Under the pieces are notes generated by a model, which saw only the letters and a list, made by a program, of their open reading frames with translations, did not search any database and had not been told where the DNA came from. Shown here one piece after another: positions 4,363-9,473 of a stretch of 9,473 bases of DNA. Source of the stretch: Methanoculleus sp. (GTDB taxonomy: Archaea; Halobacteriota; Methanomicrobia; Methanomicrobiales; Methanoculleaceae); NCBI GenBank assembly GCA_023230425.1, contig JALNXI010000068.1, positions 1-9,473 of the forward strand, given 5' to 3'. Numbering within the stretch: the stretch's first letter is position 1; every line of letters begins with the position of its first letter. The translations under genes and the position numbers were made by a program.

Positions 4363-7300
4363 ATGGAACTGCTCCCCGGGATCTACGAACAGATTATCAG
4401 TGAATACCTCGCCTCTAAACTCACCGCCCCCGAGAAGGAAGGACGCGTCACCAAAGATCCCCTCGCGCATTTTGATCCCCAGATAGTCCTCTCACGATAC
4501 TTCTCAAGGATCCTCAGAACGGCCCTCCAGTCGGCCGATGAGCAGCACGTCCCGCTGGAAGAACAGGTCCGGATCTGCAACCGTCTCCTCGAGCACCTTG
4601 CCGGTGAACTCAAGGACCCAACTCTTGAGCGGTGCACGATCACACCCGACGCGGAGGTCCTGCTTGCAATCGCGGAGCGTGGCAACTTTTCCGCGTTGAA
4701 GAGTGTTGCACCCCCTCGTCCCGAGACCTCTATCGCGCAGAGCAGCCTCTTCACCGGGTCTCCAAAAGAGCCCGGGCTTGTGGATGAACTCAGGAAGGAG
4801 ATCCGGACCGCCGACCGCGTTGACCTCCTTGTCTCGTTCATCAAGTGGAGCGGGCTCCGGCTGATACTCGATGACTTGAAAGAGTTTGTCCAGCGGGGCC
4901 GGCTTCGGGTGATCACGACCTCTTACACCGGGGCAACCGACATCAAGGCGGTTGAGGCCCTTGCAGCCCTCCAGAACACCACCGTCCGGATATCCTACGA
5001 CACTGACAGGACCCGGCTGCACGCGAAGACCTACTCTTTCCACCGGAACAACGGTTTCTCCACCTCCTACATCGGGTCATCAAACCTCTCGAACCCCGCG
5101 ATAACGAGCGGCCTTGAGTGGAACATCAAGGTCACCGAGCAGGACTCATACGATATCATCAAAAGGATCGACGAGACGTTTGAGACCTACTGGAACGATC
5201 CGGAGTTCGCCATCTATACTCGGGAGAGCAGGGAACGGTTGCGGCATGCTCTCTCAAAGGAGAGACGAAGTGAGATGGACCTCCGGCCAGTCTTCGATAT
5301 CCAGCCTTACTACTACCAGAAAGAGATCCTGGAGCGGCTGAAGGCGGAGCGGGAGGTGCACAACAACTGCAGAAACCTCATCGTCGCTGCCACCGGGACC
5401 GGAAAGACGGTCATATCAGCATTTGACTACAAAAGCCTCATCAAGAAACCAGGGGAGTACCCCCGGCTGCTCTTCGTCGCCCACCGCGAGGAGATCCTCA
5501 AACAGAGCCTCCAGGTCTTCCGTGGCATCCTCAAAGACCCGAACTTCGGGGACCTCATGGTCGGGGGGAGCGAGCCTATGCAGATCGAGCACCTCTTCAC
5601 CTCAATCCAGAGCCTGAACAGCAGGAACCTCCCTGACATCACATCCCCGGACTACTACGATATGATCATCGTCGACGAGTTCCACCACGCCGCTGCGCCC
5701 TCGTACCAGAGGCTCCTCACCTACTACACCCCGAAGATTCTTCTTGGCCTTACCGCAACGCCGGAACGGATGGACGGACTTAATATCCTCGAATATTTCA
5801 ACGACAAGGTCTCCGCCGAGATACGGCTTCCTGAGGCGATCAACCGGAAACTCCTCGCCCCGTTCCACTACTTTGGTGTCACCGATGTCGTGGACCTTGA
5901 TTCTGTGGCGTGGAAGCGGGGGGCCTACGATCCTGCCGAGCTCTCCAGGGCCTATACCGGAAACGGAGAGCGGGTTGACCGGATTGTCAGGGCTGTGCAG
6001 AGTTACACCACTGATGTCCGTGATATCATTGGGCTTGGGTTCTGTGCATCTGTGGAGCATGCGGAGTATATGGCTGCATCGTTTCAGGAGGCAGGCATCC
6101 CGGCGGCCTGCCTTCATGCCGGGAGTTCCCGGGAAGAGCGTTTCACCATCCAGAGGCGGCTGGTTACACGGGAGATCCACTTCATCTTCGTCGTCGACCT
6201 CTACAACGAAGGCGTTGATATCCCGGAGGTGAACACCATCCTCTTCCTACGCCCCACCGAGAGTCTCACGGTCTTTCTCCAGCAGCTCGGGCGAGGGCTC
6301 CGCCTCTCGGAAGGGAAGGAGTGCCTGACAGTCCTCGATTTCATCGGGAATCACAACAAAAACTTCCAGTTCGGCGAGAGGATTGCAGCACTCTTCTCGC
6401 CGGATGGGAGGAGCCTGGTCGAACAGGTCTCCCAGGACTCCTACTCGCTCCCGAAGGGTTGCCATATCCACTTTGAGAAAGTGGCCCAGGAGAAGGTCCT
6501 TGCGAACATCAAGGCAAACATTACGAACCGTTCCACTCTCATACAGAAGATGCGCTCGTTCCAGGCCGAGACTGGGGGACCTCTGAGTTTTGAGGAGTTC
6601 CTCCGCCGATACAACCTGCGGCCCCTTGATATCTATCGAAGAGGGACGTTCTGTCAACTTGCCGCTCTCGCGGGCGTATACCCCGAGATCTATGCAGATG
6701 ACCGTCTCTTCCCGAAAATCGCGGCACTCAGACTGGCAACCCTGGACTCATCGGAGGCAATCGAATTTATCCAGATGACGCTCTCCGATCCCCGCCATTG
6801 CTCCCGAAAAACCCTCTCTCCCCGCGAAGAGTGTATGCTTGCACTCTTCTCCTATTCACTGAAGGATGAGCCCTTTCCTCGGGAGGATGCAGATGTTTGG
6901 GAAATTTTCCCGGAGGTCTTTGAGCATGATGAGATCCGGTGCGAGATCTACGACCTCCTGGAGTACAACAGAGAACATATCGTATACCCGAAAAAACCCA
7001 TTGACCTGGGTTTTGCAAACGCCCTCGAACTCCACGCTACCTACACCCGGGCCCAGGCTTTTGCAGCACTCGGCCACTACACCCTGACCGGGAAACCGGC
7101 CGGGGGCAGCCGGGAAGGGGTTGTATACCTGGAGGATAAGAAGGCCGACGTATTTCTGGTCACCTTGAACAAGACCGAGGAGCACTACTCACCCACCACG
7201 ATGTACAAAGACTACGCCGTCAACGAGCGCCTCTTCCACTGGCAGTCCCAGAGTACCACGTCCACGTCGTCACCGACCGGTAAACGCTACATCGAGCACG

Positions 7301-7497
7301 AACGCCACGGCAACCGGATCCTCCTCTTCGTTCGCGAGTACAACAAACTCAACGGCGTCACGCAACCCTACACCTTCCTTGGAACCGCCCGGTACCTCTC
7401 CCACGAGGGGAGCCGGCCGATGAGTATCACCTGGGAACTCGATCACCCGATGCCGGCAGGCTTCTTCCTGAAGGCAAACAAGATGGTGGTGGGGTAG
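4363..7497 (+). CDS. SauUSI-like type IV restriction enzyme (PLD nuclease, SF2 helicase, DUF3427)
   Basis: The 1044-residue protein has the domain order of SauUSI, an ATP-dependent enzyme of about 950 residues that cuts DNA carrying 5-methyl- or hydroxymethylcytosine. Residues 1-135 form a helical N-terminal region starting MELLPGIYEQII, typical of DUF3427 proteins. The PLD-type nuclease spans about 140-280, with a single HxK motif (His220, Lys222) and GSSN (238-241). The SF2 helicase spans about 305-670: Walker A ATGTGKT (343-349), DEFH (438-441), TATPERMDG (464-472), NEGVDIP (616-622) and motif VI QQLGRGLR (640-647). The DUF3427 region runs from about 690 to the end, with FHWQSQ (958-963), SPTGKRYIEH and MSITWELD; in SauUSI this part recognises modified cytosine. 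All motifs are intact and the frame is uninterrupted. No methyltransferase or second subunit is nearby, as expected for type IV. ATG 4354, three codons upstream, is an alternative start; 4363 fits the TATA spacing and family start. Target specificity cannot be read from sequence. Confidence 0.88.
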   Translation: MELLPGIYEQIISEYLASKLTAPEKEGRVTKDPLAHFDPQIVLSRYFSRILRTALQSADEQHVPLEEQVRICNRLLEHLAGELKDPTLERCTITPDAEVLLAIAERGNFSALKSVAPPRPETSIAQSSLFTGSPKEPGLVDELRKEIRTADRVDLLVSFIKWSGLRLILDDLKEFVQRGRLRVITTSYTGATDIKAVEALAALQNTTVRISYDTDRTRLHAKTYSFHRNNGFSTSYIGSSNLSNPAITSGLEWNIKVTEQDSYDIIKRIDETFETYWNDPEFAIYTRESRERLRHALSKERRSEMDLRPVFDIQPYYYQKEILERLKAEREVHNNCRNLIVAATGTGKTVISAFDYKSLIKKPGEYPRLLFVAHREEILKQSLQVFRGILKDPNFGDLMVGGSEPMQIEHLFTSIQSLNSRNLPDITSPDYYDMIIVDEFHHAAAPSYQRLLTYYTPKILLGLTATPERMDGLNILEYFNDKVSAEIRLPEAINRKLLAPFHYFGVTDVVDLDSVAWKRGAYDPAELSRAYTGNGERVDRIVRAVQSYTTDVRDIIGLGFCASVEHAEYMAASFQEAGIPAACLHAGSSREERFTIQRRLVTREIHFIFVVDLYNEGVDIPEVNTILFLRPTESLTVFLQQLGRGLRLSEGKECLTVLDFIGNHNKNFQFGERIAALFSPDGRSLVEQVSQDSYSLPKGCHIHFEKVAQEKVLANIKANITNRSTLIQKMRSFQAETGGPLSFEEFLRRYNLRPLDIYRRGTFCQLAALAGVYPEIYADDRLFPKIAALRLATLDSSEAIEFIQMTLSDPRHCSRKTLSPREECMLALFSYSLKDEPFPREDADVWEIFPEVFEHDEIRCEIYDLLEYNREHIVYPKKPIDLGFANALELHATYTRAQAFAALGHYTLTGKPAGGSREGVVYLEDKKADVFLVTLNKTEEHYSPTTMYKDYAVNERLFHWQSQSTTSTSSPTGKRYIEHERHGNRILLFVREYNKLNGVTQPYTFLGTARYLSHEGSRPMSITWELDHPMPAGFFLKANKMVVG

Positions 7498-7528
7498 CCC
7501 CGCCGAAACCTACATCACAGGAAACGTC

Positions 7529-7540
7529 GGATATACGATA
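7529..7540 (+). promoter_or_regulatory. TATA-like box upstream of the hydrolase gene
   Basis: GGATATACGATA predicts a transcript start near 7558, just ahead of the GGGGAGG ribosome binding site. The gene could also be read through from the restriction gene, whose stop is 82 bp before the proposed start. Confidence 0.35.
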
Positions 7541-7559
7541 GATGAATCGTTGCTGCCGC

Positions 7560-7572
7560 GGGGAGGCGTGAT
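7560..7572 (+). promoter_or_regulatory. Ribosome binding site preceding a non-canonical start
   Basis: GGGGAGG (7560-7566) followed by CGTGAT resembles the GGAGGTGAT consensus with one extra base. The in-frame codons at usual distance are ATT (7576) and CTG (7579); no in-frame ATG, GTG or TTG lies nearby. This supports initiation at one of these rare starts. Confidence 0.55.
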
Positions 7573-7578
7573 ACCATT

Positions 7579-8397
7579 CTGACAAACCCAAAGAGATGCC
7601 CGGCCGTCCTGGTCCACGGGTGGCGGAGCCACCCCGGCATCTGGAACCGCCTCACCCCGGGGCTCTCGGAGGCTGCGGTACCCTTCTGGAGTTTCGACCA
7701 TGCGGCGATGCAGGGTGCCGGGACGGAGACGATCGCCCTCGCTCTCCTGGACTACATCCACGCGAAGCGGGAGGAGACCGGGTACGGCGGCCCGGTCGAC
7801 ATCGTCTGCCACTCGATGGGGACGTGCATCGCCCGGTACCTCCTCGAAGTCCTCGACGGCGGCGCACGGGAGGAGCAGGTCCGACTCCTGGTCGGGATCG
7901 GCCCCCCGAACAACGGTTCGACCATGGCCGAGCTCTTCAACGACCCCGAACGGGGTCCGAAGGTGATCCGGAGCCTTGCAGGGGTCTTCGTGCCGCAGGA
8001 CTACGATCCCGGCGACGATACCATCGTCCAGGAGTTCCGCCCGGGGAGCAGGACCGTTGCGGCGCTCCGGGACGCCGGGACCCGCGACGATATCGCCTAC
8101 CGGATCCTCCTCGCCGCGAACCTCACCGCGACGCCGGCGTTCTTCCCGGTCTTCGGCGGCAGGACCTGGGAACTCGCCCCGGGCGGAGAGTGGCGGACGA
8201 CATACGCCGGCGACGGCATCGTCCCCCACACCGATTCATACCTCCCGGGAGCGGGCCTGGATATCCTCCCGGCGGACCCCGGGAACCTGGCCCGGCACCC
8301 GGAGCACTACTGCCACACCATGCTGCCGAGAAACCCCGAGGTCGTCGCCCGCGTCATGGAGTACCTCTCGGCCCGGCCCTCCTCACTGTCTCCGTAA
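7579..8397 (+). CDS. Alpha/beta hydrolase (lipase/esterase-like), probable CTG start
   Basis: From CTG 7579 the 272-residue product is a complete alpha/beta hydrolase. Strand and oxyanion motif are AVLVHGW (9-15), the nucleophile elbow is CHSMG with Ser79, the acid is probably Asp212 in AGDGIVP, and the base is His246 in EHYCHTM (His243 also possible). This resembles triacylglycerol lipase/PGAP1-like esterases; the substrate is unknown, and there is no signal peptide, so it is probably cytoplasmic. The first in-frame ATG is 7708, but starting there would remove the HG oxyanion motif and first strands, so it is rejected. The frame is open from 7546 with no ATG, GTG or TTG before 7708. CTG 7579 (or ATT 7576) follows a good ribosome binding site and yields a family-like TNPKRCPAVLVHGW start. 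A mutated start codon or sequencing error is the alternative. The 3' end overlaps the convergent 96-residue gene by 15 bp. Confidence 0.75.
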   Translation: MTNPKRCPAVLVHGWRSHPGIWNRLTPGLSEAAVPFWSFDHAAMQGAGTETIALALLDYIHAKREETGYGGPVDIVCHSMGTCIARYLLEVLDGGAREEQVRLLVGIGPPNNGSTMAELFNDPERGPKVIRSLAGVFVPQDYDPGDDTIVQEFRPGSRTVAALRDAGTRDDIAYRILLAANLTATPAFFPVFGGRTWELAPGGEWRTTYAGDGIVPHTDSYLPGAGLDILPADPGNLARHPEHYCHTMLPRNPEVVARVMEYLSARPSSLSP

Positions 8398-8673
8398 GGC
8401 CTGCCGTGCGGATGCCGCCCAGGCGTTGATCGCCCGCTCGAGGTCCTCCCCGGCCTTCCGTGCCGCCTGCTCGATGCGCTCGTGCCCTTCGGGTGTCCCG
8501 AGCAGGTGATGGCCTGCGTTCACCACATCGTTGACCGCCTTCCGGACCGATTGGGATGCCTCGTGCATATGTTCATCAACGGTAGGGGCGGCCGGTGCCG
8601 GTTCCTCCTCCGGTGCGGGGGCAGGATCACGGACCCACCGCCCCTGCTCAAAGCGACCTTCAGTCTCGCTCAT
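8383..8673 (-). CDS. Conserved-looking hypothetical protein, 96 residues
   Basis: The family is not recognised. The protein has a short polar N-terminus (MSETEGRFEQGRWVRDP), a Pro/Glu/Ala-rich linker (18-31) and then two probable amphipathic helices (about 33-58 and 62-94) separated by GTPEGH. It has no membrane segment, signal peptide or cysteines. The heptad-like spacing of Val, Leu, Ile and Ala suggests helical packing or oligomerisation. ATG 8673 is the natural start: a TATA-like box lies about 29 nt upstream and no ribosome binding site is visible, so it is probably leaderless. The 3' end overlaps the convergent hydrolase gene by 15 bp, and the start touches by ATGA the stop of the zinc-ribbon frame as it now reads. 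Confidence 0.65.
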   Translation of the reverse strand: MSETEGRFEQGRWVRDPAPAPEEEPAPAAPTVDEHMHEASQSVRKAVNDVVNAGHHLLGTPEGHERIEQAARKAGEDLERAINAWAASARQALRRQ

Positions 8674-8697
8674 AAGCGTGGGTGTAGGTCTGCCCGG

Positions 8698-8707
8698 GAT
8701 AAAAACC
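8698..8707 (-). promoter_or_regulatory. TATA-like box of the 96-residue protein gene
   Basis: The minus strand reads GGTTTTTATC, centred about 29 nt upstream of ATG 8673, consistent with a leaderless transcript. Confidence 0.4.
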
Positions 8708-8793
8708 TGGCTTTTTTACACCACACTTTCCGGTACCCAGCCGGCAGAGTGGAATGCGTGCGGTTGAGGGGGTCGGAAGCCCCGGATCGACGG

Positions 8794-8957
8794 TTAACCC
8801 CGGATGGTATCGGTATACCTGGACCCGCCACATGCCGGGCAGGGGTTCGAGGTAAAGCCCGGTTTCCTCCCGCTCCCGGGGCGACCTGGTTCCCGCACCT
8901 GCAACAGTATACGTAGTGCATACCGACCCTCGACCCACACTTTGAGCAGAACGGCAT
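8794..8957 (-). pseudogene. Small zinc-ribbon protein gene with a one-base frameshift
   Basis: From ATG 8957 the frame gives MPFCSKCGSRVGMHYVYCCRCGNQV, a typical zinc ribbon with four cysteines (CxxC-x11-CxxC). After the CCCC run (8881-8878) the frame becomes low-complexity sequence that runs to 8670. The neighbouring frame instead continues PGSGRKPGFTSNPCPACGG and stops at 8794. Adding one C to the run would join them into a 54-residue protein ending CPACGGSRYTDTIRG. This is either a true mutation or a homopolymer sequencing error. Small zinc ribbons of this kind are common in methanogens and their role is usually unknown. As the sequence stands, the literal product would be 95 residues with an unrelated C-terminus. 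Confidence 0.6.
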
Positions 8958-8980
8958 ACCTCTTCAACCCGCGGTATGAG

Positions 8981-8998
8981 TAAATTATTTGTATACAA
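8981..8998. promoter_or_regulatory. Shared divergent promoter region with TTGTATACAA palindrome
   Basis: On the minus strand, AAATAATTTA (8990-8981) is centred about 28 nt before ATG 8957 and can serve a leaderless zinc-ribbon transcript. The perfect 10-bp palindrome TTGTATACAA (8989-8998) adjoins it and contains a TATA-like core that could drive the plus-strand gene at 9075, with a leader of roughly 55 nt. Confidence 0.45.
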
Positions 8999-9062
8999 CT
9001 ACCGGGAATCCCCGGTCGCAGAGAACTGTCCCGATGCGCAGGTTCATCTGCATCCCGCATAC

Positions 9063-9067
9063 AGGAG
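9063..9067 (+). promoter_or_regulatory. Ribosome binding site of the membrane protein gene
   Basis: AGGAG lies 7 nt before ATG 9075, which fixes this start. Confidence 0.65.
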
Positions 9068-9074
9068 TAGAACG

Positions 9075-9473
9075 ATGACCAGGGTTACTGCCATCGAGGA
9101 ATGCGAGCGGGCGCTCTCCCCGGAAGCCTGCCGGCTGCGGATCGCACGATCCATCACGCTCGTCTTCCTCTTTCTCCTGGTGATCCCTCACTTCCTCGGC
9201 CTTGCTTTCGGTGTGCCCCCGCCGGCGGTCTTCACCCTTATTGCATCGACCCTCATCCTCCAGGCGGCCGCAGCCGTCGTCGGCCTGGGGCTCGGCCTCA
9301 ACCCGGCGGTCGCCCTCGCCTTCCTGACATCGGTTGGGGTCGCCGTCATGCTCGGCATCCTTGAGATCTGCGACCTCTTCGCCGGGCGTTCCCGGGTGAT
9401 CCAGGGGCTTCTCCGGAAAATCAATGCAAAGACTGGTCGGATTGAGTACCTGAAACGTTACGGGGCTCTGATG
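9075..9473 (+). CDS. Membrane protein, small multidrug export family-like, 3' partial
   Basis: The 133 visible codons run to the window end without a stop. The protein begins with a polar helix (residues 1-24). Three hydrophobic membrane segments follow: about 27-47 (SITLVFLFLLVIPHFLGLAFG), 51-75 and 77-98. Next comes a basic loop with RKINAKTGRIEYLKRYGALM. That last stretch, preceding what should be a re-entrant hydrophobic region, resembles archaeal proteins annotated as small multidrug export proteins (PF06695/COG2426). The name is historical and the substrate in archaea is not established. The assignment rests on partial sequence and overall shape, so a generic multi-pass membrane protein is the safe reading. 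Confidence 0.65.
   Translation, partial: MTRVTAIEECERALSPEACRLRIARSITLVFLFLLVIPHFLGLAFGVPPPAVFTLIASTLILQAAAAVVGLGLGLNPAVALAFLTSVGVAVMLGILEICDLFAGRSRVIQGLLRKINAKTGRIEYLKRYGALM

Noticed and set aside
4160..4486. 108-codon plus-strand frame between vapB and the restriction gene
   Set aside because: It runs through the vapC remnant, the dyad and the start of the restriction gene in another frame, with no family features.
7510..8229. 239-codon minus-strand frame over the hydrolase
   Set aside because: It is Arg/Gly/Pro-rich shadow sequence opposite a clear alpha/beta hydrolase.
7596..8429. 277-codon plus-strand frame with an ATG start overlapping the hydrolase
   Set aside because: It is longer and has an ATG, but the translation is Arg/Pro-rich with no motifs. 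The other frame carries HGW, HSMG and GDG.
8699..8717. AAAAACC...CTTTTTT as a plus-strand terminator for the hydrolase
   Set aside because: It lies 300 bp after the stop, beyond a gene on the other strand, and the A-run side serves better as the TATA box of the minus-strand gene.

Overview
This window looks like chromosomal DNA of a GC-rich methanogenic archaeon, most likely a Methanoculleus-like member of the Methanomicrobiales. The evidence is archaeal BRE/TATA-type boxes placed 25-29 nt upstream of several start codons (leaderless genes), strong GGAGG/GAGGTGAT ribosome binding sites on others, and archaeal-type families (VapB of the DUF217 type, a LURP-one-related protein, a small lipoprotein with a lipobox). 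The genus is inferred from overall character; no marker gene is present.

Layout. (a) 1-964: the 3' part of an IS200/IS605 (IS1341-type) element with a catalytically intact TnpB RNA-guided nuclease. It is followed by the right-end hairpin and a TTGAC boundary, so an omega-RNA with a predictable guide can be placed. The first 65 bases form a 19-bp perfect inverted repeat that starts at base 1 and may be an assembly fold-back. (b) 1075-1772, minus strand: a LURP-one-related protein with a long leader that can fold into a closed structure. (c) 1773-2138: non-coding, with hairpins. (d) 2139-3341: a dGTPase-like HD phosphohydrolase. (e) 3440-3825: a small lipoprotein and its terminator. (f) 3892-4339: a toxin-antitoxin remnant in which the VapB-type antitoxin is intact but vapC has collapsed to 31 codons. 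(g) 4363-7497: the centrepiece, a large single-chain protein with PLD nuclease, superfamily-2 helicase and DUF3427 regions. This is the architecture of the modification-dependent (type IV) restriction enzyme SauUSI. (h) 7579-8397: an alpha/beta hydrolase whose only start giving a complete domain is non-canonical (CTG or ATT). (i) 8383-8673, minus: a 96-residue protein of unknown function. (j) 8794-8957, minus: a tiny zinc-ribbon gene broken by an apparent one-base deletion in a C run. (k) 9075-9473: the N-terminal part of a membrane protein resembling the small multidrug export family, running off the window.

How the parts relate. The TnpB element, toxin-antitoxin remnant and type IV restriction enzyme, together with several small decaying genes, give the stretch from about 3.9 to 7.5 kb the character of an accessory or defence locus set among ordinary housekeeping genes. 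The restriction enzyme has no methyltransferase partner here, as expected for a type IV enzyme. It appears to have its own promoter, directly behind an 8-bp dyad that could be an operator, a terminator for the vapBC remnant, or both. No tRNA, rRNA or CRISPR array was seen.
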